Counted from the first letter of the stretch, positions 51,242-61,678 are shown. The stretch: 64,000 bases of DNA from Faecalibacterium duncaniae (GCF_010509575.1 NZ_CP048437.1:310001-374000), one strand, 5' to 3'. The notes: generated by a model from the letters alone, not told the origin. Made by a program: numbers and translations.

Positions 51242-53764
51242 TTACTGCAGCAGCAGGCTGTCAGCGTTCTGGCCGTCGATGGTCAGGTGGACTTCAGTGC
51301 CGTTGTGGGTCAGCAGCAGGGTCTCGCCGCCGTGCTGCAGCAGGGCATCGACCGAGACACGGCTCACCGCGCCGGGGGTGTTGGTGCCGATGGTCTGGAA
51401 CACGATGGTCTTTACGCCATCCTCAGCCATGGCCTCCAGTGCCTCAAAGGAGCCGGTCAGGCTGGCACCGTCCTGCTTTGTGGTGTAGGTCACGGTGTCG
51501 TTCTGACGGGTCTCATCAAACAGCACCTGCGTGCTGGCAAGGTCGATGACGTAGAGCTTGGGGGTGCTCACATCGTCCTTGGGGGTGCTCTGGGTGTCAG
51601 CGGGCGTGTCGGGCTGCACAGGGGTGGGGTCCGGAGTAGGTTCCGGGGTGGGTTCCGGCTGCACAGGGGTGGGGTCCGGAGTAGGTTCCGGAGTAGGTTT
51701 CGATTCCAGTTTGGGCAGCACCTCATCGTGCACGGCCTTGCAGCCGGGCACACTGCACTTATAGTAAACGTGGCCCTCATGCTCCAGCGTGGGCTCTACC
51801 CGCTCCTTCGTGTCGTCCACCTTCCATGCATGGTTGGTGTCGGTGGCAAGCTCACTGGTGTAGCCGTTGTCTTTCAGCCACTTGGCATTGTGCAGGGTGT
51901 CGTACCGTTCGCCGCCGATGATTTTATGCAGATCATACCAGTTATTATAGATTGTTTCGATTTTTTCGCCTTTCTTTTTCGTGGTAGAATTTCGGAACAG
52001 GTTCAGAACGACAGAACCGTCTTCGCCAAATTTGGAGCTTCCGTCTGCATTGTACTGGATCTGTTCGTCATCTTTTTTAAGAGTATATCCTTTTCCGATG
52101 GTTGCCGCATTGCTGCCGGTGGTATAAGCGTTGATGACAGTATTGCCAGTGCTTGCGTTGATGTTAAGAACAAGATCCGCGTTTGTGTTTCGACCACCGG
52201 CACTTTGATTGCCAATAGCAGGAACATCAGAAGTGTAATGGTCGTCCCCTCGATTGATGACATTCAGGGTGCCGCCCAGGATATTGATGGTGGTGGTAAA
52301 AGGATAGCTGACACCATCAGGGAGAATAACGTAACCCAGAGAACCGATTGCAGGATGGGAACCGGAACCAACTGCGGTAACATTTGCCTTGTCACAGATG
52401 GTAATGTTCGTGTTGAGGTTTTTATAGTTATCAGGATTGTCGCTGGGGTAAAGCCGTCCGCCGCTGCCAATTGCGACGCTATCATTGTGGGCCTCTGCTG
52501 CAACGGTGGCATCCCCTGAAATTGTGATATCACCACCGGCGTTTCGTCCGCCGCCAATGCCTGCACCATATTCGGACCAGGCTATAACATTTGCGTGGTC
52601 GGTAATGGTAACTTTACCATAACCCTTTGTGTAGTTGCCTCCGTCACCACCGACGCCGATGCCAGCACCGGCGTCGCCGCTTGCAATTACAGTGGCATCT
52701 CCTTTGATGGTAATGTCTGTACCATCAGAACTGCCACCGCCGCCAATGCCGGCAGCACGCCTCCCGCTGACCGCTGTGATTTTGCCGCCAGTGACTGTGA
52801 TATGAGAGGTGTCCTGGCATTCTCCACCACCAATACCGGCACCGTATTCTCCACCCTTTGCAAGGAGACTGCCCTTGCTGCCGTCCGCAGCTTTGTTGTC
52901 GTCTTTAATGGTAAGTGTACCCGTTCCGTCACTGTCGTTTTTCTCAAGACCGGCGTGCTTTTCACCACCCTTCAGGATGTTGTCTCCGTCCAGTTCAATT
53001 TCCGTGTCGCCTTTGCCCTTTACCGTGAGAGCCGCTTTGTGGTTTTCATAGCCATCATTACTGCGGTCAATATTCACATTGTCCAGCACAAACGAAAAAA
53101 CCTGCTCGGCCTTCTTGGCAAAGTTGTTGACAATGGTGATGACATTATCGGTCGGCTCTGCGGAGGTGCTGGTGCTGCTGTTGTCAGCCTGTGCTGCGGG
53201 GGCAGAGGGAACGGTCGGCTCATCTTCCTCCTCCTGCTGCTCTTCCTTCTCCTGCTTTTCCTCCTCCTGCTCTGCGGAAGGCTCCTGTGTGGGCTTGGGA
53301 GCTTCTGCCTTTGCCTTGACAGGCTCCGGGGTCACGTTCTCTTCGGTTTTCTCTTCGGTGAGCTCCTGCTGCGGGGTGTCCTCTTTGCGCTCCTCGGTGG
53401 GTGTGGTTACCGGCTTCGGTGCAGTGTCCCCGGCGGTATTCTCACTCTTGGGCGCTTCCGTCTCGTTCACTGCGGGGGCGTTGCTCCCGTCTGCTTCCTG
53501 CGTGGCGGGGGAAGCATCGGCTTTGGTGCGGTCGTCATCCTTTCCGCCGCGGGTTCCGCCCCGGATGACGACGCTGTCAAGGCCGTCTTTGTAGGTCACG
53601 CCGCCTTGTTCGACGGTGACTACACCGGCATCGCTGACCTTAACATCCACACTGCCCTCATTGATGTAGTAGGTGGCCGCGAATGCGGGGGCCGCAATGG
53701 ATGTCACAATGGACAACATCGCTGCTGTAGAAAGCACCCGCAATGCAAGATTCTTCGCTCTCAT
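51242..53764 (-). CDS. Large surface protein with beta-helix repeats
   Basis: This 840-aa secreted protein has a signal peptide (residues 1-29, ending AFA), a Glu/Lys/Pro/Thr-rich linker (about 75-200), a long Gly/Asp-rich right-handed beta-helix-like region with repeated GGDITISGDATV-type and GIGGG units (about 230-560, resembling Cthe_2159-type carbohydrate-binding proteins), and a C-terminal PTPEPTPDPTPVQP repeat followed by a folded end. No LPXTG or transmembrane anchor is visible, so attachment may be non-covalent. ATG 53764 follows GGGAGG. It is likely an adhesin or polysaccharide-binding protein. Confidence 0.75.
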   Translation of the reverse strand: MRAKNLALRVLSTAAMLSIVTSIAAPAFAATYYINEGSVDVKVSDAGVVTVEQGGVTYKDGLDSVVIRGGTRGGKDDDRTKADASPATQEADGSNAPAVNETEAPKSENTAGDTAPKPVTTPTEERKEDTPQQELTEEKTEENVTPEPVKAKAEAPKPTQEPSAEQEEEKQEKEEQQEEEDEPTVPSAPAAQADNSSTSTSAEPTDNVITIVNNFAKKAEQVFSFVLDNVNIDRSNDGYENHKAALTVKGKGDTEIELDGDNILKGGEKHAGLEKNDSDGTGTLTIKDDNKAADGSKGSLLAKGGEYGAGIGGGECQDTSHITVTGGKITAVSGRRAAGIGGGGSSDGTDITIKGDATVIASGDAGAGIGVGGDGGNYTKGYGKVTITDHANVIAWSEYGAGIGGGRNAGGDITISGDATVAAEAHNDSVAIGSGGRLYPSDNPDNYKNLNTNITICDKANVTAVGSGSHPAIGSLGYVILPDGVSYPFTTTINILGGTLNVINRGDDHYTSDVPAIGNQSAGGRNTNADLVLNINASTGNTVINAYTTGSNAATIGKGYTLKKDDEQIQYNADGSSKFGEDGSVVLNLFRNSTTKKKGEKIETIYNNWYDLHKIIGGERYDTLHNAKWLKDNGYTSELATDTNHAWKVDDTKERVEPTLEHEGHVYYKCSVPGCKAVHDEVLPKLESKPTPEPTPDPTPVQPEPTPEPTPDPTPVQPDTPADTQSTPKDDVSTPKLYVIDLASTQVLFDETRQNDTVTYTTKQDGASLTGSFEALEAMAEDGVKTIVFQTIGTNTPGAVSRVSVDALLQHGGETLLLTHNGTEVHLTIDGQNADSLLLQ

Positions 53765-54185
53765 AAACAGTCCTCCCAAAAATTACACGGTGTCGATCCA
53801 TGACAGAAAATGTCATAAAAAAATCGCAGCTTCAATATAGTTCGGGGGGTGGGGGGGAGGTCAAGAGAAAAATTGTGATTTTGTGCAGAGTGGCGAACAA
53901 TTTTGTCAAAAATAACAAGAAAAATTTTCAGAAAACGAGACCGTTCTCGCAAAAACCGGGAGCGTTACCGGAACCGGTACCAGATATACGGAACAGAACA
54001 GGGCGGCGGCACGGGAGAGGAAAAGGCACTGCACCGGCACAGAAAAGTGTGCGCAGAGCATCCCGGAATGCCCAAACCCATGGATTCTTTTCCGGTTTTA
54101 TGCTATTATAAAAAGTAAGAGCAAGGAGAGAGCGCTCTCAGGGATAAGAGAAAACGTAACGTTGCAATAGAAGGAGAAGAGGATT
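53765..54185. other. Intergenic region with G-rich tract
   Basis: This 421-base gap separates the divergent surface-protein and glmM genes. It holds both promoter regions and a GGGGGGTGGGGGGGAGG tract at 53844-53860, a possible slippage site or quadruplex. An open frame inside (53800-54111) lacks a start site and looks spurious. A TATTAT-like box near 54103 may serve glmM. Confidence 0.45.
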
Positions 54186-55571
54186 ATGGGAAAATATTTT
54201 GGCACCGACGGCTTCCGTGGCGAGGCCGGTGTGAATCTGACCGCCGATCACGCCTACAAGGTAGGCCGTTTTCTGGGCTGGTATTATAATGCACTGCGGG
54301 AGCGCAGCGGCAACAACGAGCCTGCCCGCATCGTCATTGGCAAGGATACCCGCCGCTCCAGCTATATGTTCGAGTACAGCCTGGTGGCAGGCCTGACCGC
54401 TTCCGGCGCAGATGCCTACCTGCTCCACGTCACCACCACCCCCAGCGTGGCCTATATTGCCCGCGTGGATGATTTTGACTGCGGAATTATGATCTCCGCC
54501 AGCCATAACCCGTTCTACGACAACGGCATCAAGCTCATCGACTGCTACGGCGAAAAGATGCCCGAGGAGACCCTGCTGCTGGTGGAGGACTACATCGACG
54601 GCAAGCTCCATGTTTTCGATCAGGACTGGCCGGAGCTGCCCTTTGCCCACCGGGAGCATATCGGCTGCACCGTGGACTATGTGGCGGGCCGCAACCGCTA
54701 CATGGGTTACCTGATCAGCCTGGGCATCTACTCCTTCAAGGGCATCAAGGTGGGTCTGGACTGCGCCAACGGTGCCAGCTGGAACATTGCCAAGAGCGTG
54801 TTCGATGCGCTGGGCGCAGACACCTATGTCATCAACAACCAGCCCAACGGCCTGAACATCAACCTGAACGCAGGTTCCACCCATATCGAGGGCCTGCAGA
54901 AGTTTGTGGTGGAAAAGGGTCTGGACGTGGGCTTTGCCTATGACGGCGATGCAGACCGCTGCCTCTGCGTGGACGAAAAGGGCAATGTGATCACCGGTGA
55001 CCACATCCTGTACATCTATGGCTGCTACATGAAGGAGCGCGGCAAACTGCTGACCAATACCGTCGTTACCACGGTTATGTCCAACTTTGGCCTGTACAAG
55101 GCCTTTGACGAGCAGGGCATCGGCTACGCCAAGACTGCCGTGGGCGACAAGTATGTCTACGAGTATATGGCCAAGAACGGCTGCCGCATCGGCGGTGAGC
55201 AGAGCGGCCACATCATCTTCTCCAAGTATGCCAGCACCGGTGACGGCATCCTGACCAGCCTGAAGATGATGGAGGTCATGCTGGCCAAGAAGAAGCCTCT
55301 GAGCGCGCTGGCCGCCCCGCTGAAGATCTACCCGCAGGTGCTGGAAAATGTCCGTGTGACCGATAAGAAGGCCGCGCAGGATGATGCCGCTGTGCAGGTC
55401 GCTGTCAAGGCGGTGGCCGAGGCACTGGGCGATACCGGCCGCATTCTGGTGCGCGAGTCTGGTACGGAGCCTCTGGTGCGCGTGATGGTAGAGGCCCCTG
55501 ACCACGACACCTGCCAGAAGTACGTTTCTCAGGTGGTGGATGTCATCAAGGCACAGGGCTACAGCGTCTGA
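54186..55571 (+). CDS. glmM: Phosphoglucosamine mutase
   Basis: GlmM converts glucosamine-6-P to glucosamine-1-P for UDP-GlcNAc and the cell wall. It has 461 aa with the start MGKYFGTDGFRG, phosphoserine loop ISASHNPFYDNGIK, metal loop DGDADRC, and ESGTEPLVRVM for phosphate binding. AGGAG precedes ATG 54186. It feeds the same pathway as the mur cluster. The phosphomannomutase family is the only close alternative. Confidence 0.93.
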   Translation: MGKYFGTDGFRGEAGVNLTADHAYKVGRFLGWYYNALRERSGNNEPARIVIGKDTRRSSYMFEYSLVAGLTASGADAYLLHVTTTPSVAYIARVDDFDCGIMISASHNPFYDNGIKLIDCYGEKMPEETLLLVEDYIDGKLHVFDQDWPELPFAHREHIGCTVDYVAGRNRYMGYLISLGIYSFKGIKVGLDCANGASWNIAKSVFDALGADTYVINNQPNGLNINLNAGSTHIEGLQKFVVEKGLDVGFAYDGDADRCLCVDEKGNVITGDHILYIYGCYMKERGKLLTNTVVTTVMSNFGLYKAFDEQGIGYAKTAVGDKYVYEYMAKNGCRIGGEQSGHIIFSKYASTGDGILTSLKMMEVMLAKKKPLSALAAPLKIYPQVLENVRVTDKKAAQDDAAVQVAVKAVAEALGDTGRILVRESGTEPLVRVMVEAPDHDTCQKYVSQVVDVIKAQGYSV

Positions 55572-55596
55572 CGCTGAGCCGGAAAGAGAGCGCAGG

Positions 55597-56031
55597 ATGA
55601 AGAAGTTCAAACGGATGCTGGCGGGGCTGGCCTGTGTGCTGGCGGTCTGCCTGTGTACCCCCACCGCTTTTGCGGCAAAGGTCATCGTCTATTTTGATGC
55701 CAACGGCGGTATCTGTACCTCTGCTGCGGAGCGCACCAATGCCGACGGCCAGCTGACGAGCCTGCCCACCGCCACCATGGAGGGCTATACCTTCGATGGC
55801 TGGTACACCACCGGTACGGATGATGTTACCGGTTTTCCCATTGATGTGCAGGTCAAAACCAACGATACGGCGTTTGGTGCGGATACCACCGTCTATGCCC
55901 ACTGGTCGGCCAATGGCGGCAGTGCGGAAGTGGTGGAGGAGAAAGAGGTAGACCCGGACACCCTTCTTACAACGATGGGGCTGGCGGCCGGAAGCGTCGT
56001 TCTGGTGCTGCTGGCAAGCCTGGCACTTTGA
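55597..56031 (+). CDS. Small surface protein with Listeria-Bacteroides repeat
   Basis: This 144-aa protein has a signal peptide (residues 1-27), one InlB B-repeat-like unit (VIVYFDANGG... GYTFDGWYTTG... TVYAHW), then an acidic linker and a C-terminal hydrophobic helix ending SLAL. It starts at ATG 55597, 26 bases after glmM. The B-repeat is a surface domain. It directly precedes the double-glycine peptide gene (11-base gap), suggesting co-expression. Confidence 0.75.
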   Translation: MKKFKRMLAGLACVLAVCLCTPTAFAAKVIVYFDANGGICTSAAERTNADGQLTSLPTATMEGYTFDGWYTTGTDDVTGFPIDVQVKTNDTAFGADTTVYAHWSANGGSAEVVEEKEVDPDTLLTTMGLAAGSVVLVLLASLAL

Positions 56032-56042
56032 GAGGAGCGGAC

Positions 56043-56324
56043 ATGCAGCAGAACTTAAAATTTCCGGCGCAGTGCACCGTCATTCCCGCTGAGGAGCTGG
56101 AGCAGGTCTCCGGCGGCGCTCCTGCCTGGGTGGGAGCGCTGAAGGATCAGATCCGCCCCTACTGGCAGAAGGCAAAGCCCTATCTGGCCTTTGGCATCGA
56201 GTGCGGCAAGGCCTTTGTGCAGGTCATTGCGGCGGCATACAGCATCTACATCTATGGCCGGATCATTCAGGACTCCATGCACGGCATCAAGGACAGCCTG
56301 AACTGGTTCAAGGGCCTGAACTGA
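56043..56324 (+). CDS. Double-glycine-leader peptide (bacteriocin-like)
   Basis: This 93-aa peptide has an N-terminal leader of 25 residues ending EELEQVSGG, the classic double-glycine processing site cut by peptidase-containing ABC transporters. The 68-residue mature part (APAWVGALKDQIRPYWQ...) is amphipathic with a hydrophobic centre (VIAAAYSIYIYG). ATG 56043 is six bases after GAGGAG (56031-56036). No ABC exporter, immunity protein or histidine kinase is nearby. It could be a bacteriocin or a signalling peptide; the function is inferred from the leader only. Confidence 0.6.
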   Translation: MQQNLKFPAQCTVIPAEELEQVSGGAPAWVGALKDQIRPYWQKAKPYLAFGIECGKAFVQVIAAAYSIYIYGRIIQDSMHGIKDSLNWFKGLN

Positions 56325-56340
56325 AAATATCGGGATATGA

Positions 56341-56388
56341 AACGTCCCCCTGCGCCGTTCGTGGTTTGAACGGTGCAGGGGGACGTTT
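56341..56388. terminator. Long bidirectional terminator
   Basis: The 20-bp stem AACGTCCCCCTGCGCCGTTC with its near-perfect complement serves the convergent genes. Confidence 0.85.
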
Positions 56389-56401
56389 GTTTGTATCGCT
56401 G

Positions 56402-57205
56402 TCAGGCAGGTTTCTTATCTGCAAGTGCTTTTACTTCGTCGAGAGAAAGCTCTGTACACTCAGCAATCGTTTCCAGATTCAGCTGCCCCAAAGCCAGCAT
56501 CTTCTTTGCTGTCCGTACAGCCTTTTGATACTCGGCATCTCTTGCGGATTCTCGCGCAACCTCTTCAAATGCTCTGCACATCTGTGATCTCCCTCCTTCG
56601 GTTTCTTTCAGATAGCGTACCTCTTTGGCAAGAAGCGGGTTCAACATTTTGTTCGGGTCGGTACAGTTCATGTCATGCATCAAACGTCCAACGGGATGCT
56701 CCAAATCACGGAATGCGCCATTCACATAAATGATATGAGCTCCATCACCGAACGCGGTGTGTTGCAGCTCTGTGACGGTTCTCTCTACATGATATAACGG
56801 CAGGCCTGCACCATATTTGTCATGCTCAGTGATGAAGATGACATAGGTGTCCACCAATGCGTCAAAATCTTCACCTTTTTCCAGTAACGTCCGGTCGATG
56901 ACACTGCTGTGGAAGCGCGCCCGGCGGACGCTGGCACCCTTGTCTGCCCGCTGGACCTCGATGTCCAGTACGCGGCCCTCGGTATCTACAGCCCGGATGT
57001 CCAATTTGATGGAGCGCTTGGTTGCGCTTTTGTATTCCACCTGAGCCTCGGTGCACTGAACCTTGATGTCGTTGCGCTCAAGAATCGTGCGCAGGATATA
57101 TTCCACAGGCTCGATTTTTTCATCCAATGCTTCTGAAAAGAAATCATCGTCCATCAGCCGCAGTCCCTTCAGGAGCTCGAGATAATGCTGATACTGGTCC
57201 TTCAT
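56402..57205 (-). CDS. PD-(D/E)XK nuclease-family transposase (Rpn-like)
   Basis: This 267-aa protein of the Rpn/PDDEXK transposase family carries the active-site pattern LDIRAVDTEGRVLDIEVQ (D and E-x-Q, residues about 72-89). The C-terminal half is helical. Such genes are abundant in gut Firmicutes and encode recombination-promoting nucleases. No inverted repeats are seen at its edges, so it is probably a resident gene. Confidence 0.85.
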   Translation of the reverse strand: MKDQYQHYLELLKGLRLMDDDFFSEALDEKIEPVEYILRTILERNDIKVQCTEAQVEYKSATKRSIKLDIRAVDTEGRVLDIEVQRADKGASVRRARFHSSVIDRTLLEKGEDFDALVDTYVIFITEHDKYGAGLPLYHVERTVTELQHTAFGDGAHIIYVNGAFRDLEHPVGRLMHDMNCTDPNKMLNPLLAKEVRYLKETEGGRSQMCRAFEEVARESARDAEYQKAVRTAKKMLALGQLNLETIAECTELSLDEVKALADKKPA

Positions 57206-57291
57206 GGCAGGATACCTCTCTTTATAAGGTGTGCGGCTGTTTCTGATTCTAAATTATCATAATCCTGTTGAAAATGCAAGTAGCAAACCCC

Positions 57292-59103
57292 TTAGTCATC
57301 CGTGCTGTCGAGCTTCAGCACGGCGGTAAAGGCTTCACTGGGCAAGGAGACGCTGCCGAGCTGGCGCATCTTCTTTTTGCCCTCCTTCTGCTTTTCCAGC
57401 AGCTTCTTCTTGCGGGAGATATCGCCGCCGTAGCACTTGGCCAGCACGTCCTTGCGCATGGCCTTGACGGTCTCGCGGGCGATGATCTTGCCGCCGATGG
57501 CGGCCTGCACCGGGATCTCAAACAGGGTGCGGGGAATGTTATCACGCAGCTTTTCGCAGATGCGGCGGCCCTTGGCGTAGGCGTTGTCCCGGAACACGAT
57601 CATGGAGAGCGCGTCCACGGGGTCGCCGTTCAGCAGGAAGTCCAGCTTGACCAGATCGCTCTCGCGGTACTCCTTGAACTCGTAGTCGTAGCTGGCGTAA
57701 CCGCGGCTGCGGCTCTTGATGGCATCGAAGAAGTCGTAGACGATCTCGCCCAGAGGCAGGGCGTAGTGCAGATCCACGCGGACATCGTCCAGATACTTCA
57801 TGTCGATGAGCACGCCGCGCTTCTGCTGGCACAGATCCATCAGGGCACCCACGTAATCGTTGGGGGTGTAGAGGTGGACATCCACAAAGGGCTCCTCCTG
57901 CTTGACGATGTTGGAGGGGTCCGGGTAGCTGGACGGGTTGTCGATCATCTCCACAGTGCCGTCCGTCATGGTCAGGCGGTAGCGGACGCTGGGGGTCGTG
58001 GTGATGATATCCAGGTCAAACTCCCGCTCGAGACGCTCGGTGATGATCTCCATGTGGAGCAGGCCCAGGAAGCCGCAGCGGAAGCCAAAGCCCAGAGCGG
58101 CACTGGTCTCAAGTTCAAAGGTCAGGGAAGCGTCGTTCAACTGCAGTTTTTCCAGCGCGTCCTTCAGGTCGGGGTACTTGGCACCGTCGGCGGGGTAGAT
58201 GCCGCAGAACACCATGGGCTTGACCTGACGGTAGCCGGGCAGGGCCTCGGAGGTGGGGCGGTCTGCCAGTGTGACGGTATCGCCCACGCGGGTGTCCTGC
58301 ACGGTCTTGATGCTGGCGGTCAGGTAGCCGACCTCGCCGGCCTGCAGCTGGCTGCAGGGGGTCAGGCTGGTGGCACCCATGTGGCCCACCTCTACCAGCG
58401 TGAACTCTGCCCCGGTGGCCATCATCTTGATGGTGTCGCCGGGCTTGACGGTGCCCTCGAACACGCGGATGTAGACGATAACGCCCTTGTAGCTGTCGTA
58501 GATGCTGTCAAAGATCAGGGCCTTGAGGGGAGCGTCCGGGTCGCCGGTGGGGGCGGGAATATCGCTGACCACCCGCTCCAGCACCTGATCGACATTCAGG
58601 CCGGTCTTGGCAGAGACGCGGGGCGCGTCCATGCAGGGCAGGCCGATCACATCCTCCACCTCCTGGGCTACTTCGTCCGGGTGGGCGCTGGGCAGGTCGA
58701 TCTTGTTCAGGATGGGCACCAACTCCAGATCATGCTCCAGCGCCATATAGGTGTTGGCCAGCGTCTGGGCCTCCACACCCTGGGTGGCATCCACCACCAG
58801 AATGGCACCCTCACAGGCGGCCAGACTGCGGCTGACCTCGTAGGCAAAGTCCACATGGCCCGGGGTGTCGATGAGGTTGAACTCGTAGGTCTTGCCGTCC
58901 TTGGCAGTGTAGTTCAGGGTAACGGCGCGGGCTTTGATGGTGATGCCGCGCTCCCGCTCGATGTCCATGTTATCGAGGATCTGATCCTCCATGGTGCGCT
59001 CGTCCACGCTCTTGGTCAGCTCCAGGATGCGGTCCGACAGGGTGGACTTGCCGTGGTCGATGTGTGCAATGATGCAGAAATTTCGGATGTTGTCTCTTGC
59101 CAT
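57292..59103 (-). CDS. lepA: Elongation factor 4 (LepA)
   Basis: LepA/EF4 is a ribosome-associated GTPase that remodels translation complexes. It has 603 aa. The G domain shows [10 protein letters not shown] (P-loop), RGITIKA (switch I), DTPGHVDF (switch II), and NKIDLPSA. LepA-specific C-terminal sequence [19 protein letters not shown] confirms the family. It is followed by alr in the same orientation upstream. Confidence 0.97.
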   Translation of the reverse strand: MARDNIRNFCIIAHIDHGKSTLSDRILELTKSVDERTMEDQILDNMDIERERGITIKARAVTLNYTAKDGKTYEFNLIDTPGHVDFAYEVSRSLAACEGAILVVDATQGVEAQTLANTYMALEHDLELVPILNKIDLPSAHPDEVAQEVEDVIGLPCMDAPRVSAKTGLNVDQVLERVVSDIPAPTGDPDAPLKALIFDSIYDSYKGVIVYIRVFEGTVKPGDTIKMMATGAEFTLVEVGHMGATSLTPCSQLQAGEVGYLTASIKTVQDTRVGDTVTLADRPTSEALPGYRQVKPMVFCGIYPADGAKYPDLKDALEKLQLNDASLTFELETSAALGFGFRCGFLGLLHMEIITERLEREFDLDIITTTPSVRYRLTMTDGTVEMIDNPSSYPDPSNIVKQEEPFVDVHLYTPNDYVGALMDLCQQKRGVLIDMKYLDDVRVDLHYALPLGEIVYDFFDAIKSRSRGYASYDYEFKEYRESDLVKLDFLLNGDPVDALSMIVFRDNAYAKGRRICEKLRDNIPRTLFEIPVQAAIGGKIIARETVKAMRKDVLAKCYGGDISRKKKLLEKQKEGKKKMRQLGSVSLPSEAFTAVLKLDSTDD

Positions 59104-59125
59104 GTAATTCCTCCGGGAGAGTGTG

Positions 59126-60331
59126 TTAGTCGTTCAGGATCCAGTCCTCCACGGCAGCGGTCGTGCCGTGTTCCAGATAAACACGGGGCACCCGGCGGGA
59201 AACGCCGCAGAGCACCTCGTAGGTGATGGTATCGGTCTTGTGGGCAATGTCCTCCGCACTGTCGCTGACAGTGCCGCCCCACAGGATGGCTTCGTCCCCC
59301 TCCTGCACCGTGCCCGGCACAGCGGAGAGATCCACCATCATTTGATCCATGCAGACCCGGCCCAGCACCGGGCAGGGCGTGCCGTGGATCTCCACGATGC
59401 CTTTGCCGCAGCTGAGCTGGCGGGGGTAGCCATCGGCGTAGCCGGTGCAGAGGGTGGCCACCGGCGTGGGACGCTCGGCTGTGAACCGGCGGCCATAGCT
59501 GGTGGACTGGCCCGGCTGCAGCACCTTGACCATGCTGACCACGGTCTTGAGCTTCATCACCGGGCGGAACAGCCCGAAGCGGACTTCATCGCTGGGGTCA
59601 AAGCCGTACAGGATGATGCCGGGGCGGGCCATGCAGTGTGCCCGGGGCAGGCCCTCGGGCCAGTCCGGGTGGAGCATCACACCGGCCGAGTTGTCGCAGT
59701 GGACGATGCCGGGCTCGTGCCCGGCTGCCGTCAGGGCGCTGCAGGCCTGCACAAAGAGCCGGTGCTGCTCGGCGGTGTAGGCAATGTTTTCCTCAGCAGT
59801 GTCATCGGCCACCGAGAAGTGCTGGAACAGGCCGGTCATTTCCAGGCCGGGCAGGGTGCAGGCGGCGATGGCCTCGGCAATGGCGGCATCAAAATCGGTG
59901 CGCAGAGCAAAGCCGATGCGGCCCATGCCGGTATCCACAGCCAGATGCACTTTGACCCGGCCCCCGGCGGCCTGTGCGGCCTCGCTCAGGGCTTGGGCCT
60001 GGGGCAGGGAATAGCAGGCCGCGGTGATATCGTTACGGATGAGGGCGGCAGCGTATGCGGGTTGCACATGGCCCAGAATGAGGATGGGCAGGGTCTGGCC
60101 GCTCCTGCGCAGCTGCAGGGCCTCGGCCAGGCAGCTGACAGCCAGCCAGGAAGCGCCCTCCTGCGCAAAGACCCGGGCGCACTGGACGGCACCGTGGCCG
60201 TAGCTGTCGGCCTTGACCACGGCACACAGGGGCAGGCTGCCTGCCCGCTGCTTTACGGTGCGGAAGTTGGCCCGCAGGGCATCGAGGTCGATCTCAGCCC
60301 AGACGTGTTTTTCAAAGTTCTGCATCTGCAT
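59126..60331 (-). CDS. alr: Alanine racemase
   Basis: Alr makes D-alanine for the wall (MurF substrate precursor). It has 401 aa with the PLP-lysine motif [12 protein letters not shown] near residue 40, and the catalytic Tyr in [11 protein letters not shown] 60331 is nine bases after AAGGAGG. Its start overlaps the TtcA-like gene by 20 bases, so the genes are translationally coupled. Confidence 0.95.
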   Translation of the reverse strand: MQMQNFEKHVWAEIDLDALRANFRTVKQRAGSLPLCAVVKADSYGHGAVQCARVFAQEGASWLAVSCLAEALQLRRSGQTLPILILGHVQPAYAAALIRNDITAACYSLPQAQALSEAAQAAGGRVKVHLAVDTGMGRIGFALRTDFDAAIAEAIAACTLPGLEMTGLFQHFSVADDTAEENIAYTAEQHRLFVQACSALTAAGHEPGIVHCDNSAGVMLHPDWPEGLPRAHCMARPGIILYGFDPSDEVRFGLFRPVMKLKTVVSMVKVLQPGQSTSYGRRFTAERPTPVATLCTGYADGYPRQLSCGKGIVEIHGTPCPVLGRVCMDQMMVDLSAVPGTVQEGDEAILWGGTVSDSAEDIAHKTDTITYEVLCGVSRRVPRVYLEHGTTAAVEDWILND

Positions 60332-61112
60332 GATGCATTCCCTCCTTTGGGGATGGATTGGATGTGCGGCCTGTATGGACCGGCCGCCAGCCGTCGATGC
60401 CGCTCTCCTGCAGGGCATGGAGCGTTTTCTGCCGGAAGGCGTGATCGGTGCGGCAGCGCTCCCGGACAAAATCCTTGGTCTGCTCCCGCACGGTCACACC
60501 GTCGGCGGGACAGCGGCTCTTGACGATGGGGAAGTCCTCCTCCTTTACCGCACAGCGCACCTCGTGCTCGGTGGCCAGCAGCATGGGGCGAATCAGGGTC
60601 AGACCCCGGCGGTCCAGCTGGGTGACCGGGGAGAAGCAGCCAATGCGGCCCTCCCGCCAGAGGTTCATGTAAAAGGTCTCAACAGCGTCGTCGAGGTGGT
60701 GGCCCAGCGCCACTTTATTGCAGCCCAGCTCCTGCGCCGCCGTGTGCAGCGCGCCCCGGCGCAGCCTGGCGCAGAGGGAACAGGGGTTCTTTTCCTGCCG
60801 GTATTCAAACACGATGGGGCCGATCTCGGTGCGGCGCACCTCGTAGGGGACCCCATACCGGGCGAACAGCGCCGCCAGCGGGCTGTAATCCACAGCCTGG
60901 TGGTCAAACTGCGGGTCAAGGGTGACGGCCACGACCTCATAATCAAAGCCGAGGTACCGGCGCAGCTGGGCCAACCCGATGGTCAGGGCCACGCTGTCCT
61001 TGCCGCCCGAAACGCCCACCATGATCTTATCACCGGGGGAGATCATCTCGTAATCCTGCACGGCCTTGCGCATCAGGCCGCAGAGCCGCTGCATGGCGTG
61101 TGGATCGCTCAT
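60312..61112 (-). CDS. TtcA-like tRNA 2-thiolation enzyme
   Basis: This 266-aa PP-loop ATPase resembles TtcA (tRNA 2-thiocytidine-32 synthesis). It has the PP-loop GVSGGKDSVAL near residues 29-39 and CSLCARLRRGALHTAA with the cluster CxxC. The iron-sulfur cluster is inferred. It overlaps the following alr start and begins in an ATGA junction with a membrane-anchored protein gene. Confidence 0.88.
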   Translation of the reverse strand: MSDPHAMQRLCGLMRKAVQDYEMISPGDKIMVGVSGGKDSVALTIGLAQLRRYLGFDYEVVAVTLDPQFDHQAVDYSPLAALFARYGVPYEVRRTEIGPIVFEYRQEKNPCSLCARLRRGALHTAAQELGCNKVALGHHLDDAVETFYMNLWREGRIGCFSPVTQLDRRGLTLIRPMLLATEHEVRCAVKEEDFPIVKSRCPADGVTVREQTKDFVRERCRTDHAFRQKTLHALQESGIDGWRPVHTGRTSNPSPKEGMHHADAEL

Positions 61113-61678
61113 GTCAGGCTCACGCTTTCCACCAGATTGACGATATCGCTGATGGAGGCCAGCTTGGTCAGGCCGGAGACATAGACCACATCGCCGCTGT
61201 CGTATTCAATGGTGGCCAGCACGGCGTAGTAGGCCTGGATATCACAGCGCACGGCAGTGACCGTGGCACCCTCCACCTGCAGCTTGACCTTGCGGGGGCT
61301 GATGATACCGTAGGCTGCTTTCAGGTCAGCTTCCGACTGGCCGATGAAATCTTCGTAAGTGGCTTTGTCCCCCCGCTGGAACAGCACCACCTGGTAGTTG
61401 GCGTTGGCACTGTCCTCACCGGAAGCCAGCTGCAGCGCATGGCCCAGCGCAGCATCCTCGGTCATCTGACAGACGGGCCAGACGGCACTTTCGTAATCCA
61501 CCGAGATGCCATTCTCCGCATCAAAGTGGGTGTCGGGGTTGGCAGGAGTGCGGCGGTTGACGGCCAGCGTCAGCCCAAAGTAGGCCAGCGCACCCAAAAG
61601 CACGATCACGCCCATGGCGAGCAGCAGCCTGGAGGCCCGCTGCTGGGAGGAATCCTGCGTGTGAATGTCTTTCGGCAT
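61109..61678 (-). CDS. Membrane-anchored protein, unknown function
   Basis: This 189-aa protein has an N-terminal cytoplasmic stretch, one helix (about residues 18-40, LLLAMGVIVLLGALAYFGLTL) and an extracellular domain with GISVDYESAVWPV. I recognise no family. ATG 61678 follows AAAGGAG. Its stop overlaps the TtcA-like start in an ATGA junction, so it is the first gene of a three-gene operon with alr. Confidence 0.65.
   Translation of the reverse strand: MPKDIHTQDSSQQRASRLLLAMGVIVLLGALAYFGLTLAVNRRTPANPDTHFDAENGISVDYESAVWPVCQMTEDAALGHALQLASGEDSANANYQVVLFQRGDKATYEDFIGQSEADLKAAYGIISPRKVKLQVEGATVTAVRCDIQAYYAVLATIEYDSGDVVYVSGLTKLASISDIVNLVESVSLT

Noticed and set aside
51242..53764. Sortase-anchored wall protein
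   Set aside because: No LPXTG-like motif, hydrophobic tail or basic end is present at the C-terminus.
57268..59226. 652-codon plus-strand frame opposite lepA
   Set aside because: lepA on the minus strand has all GTPase motifs; the opposite frame is its shadow.
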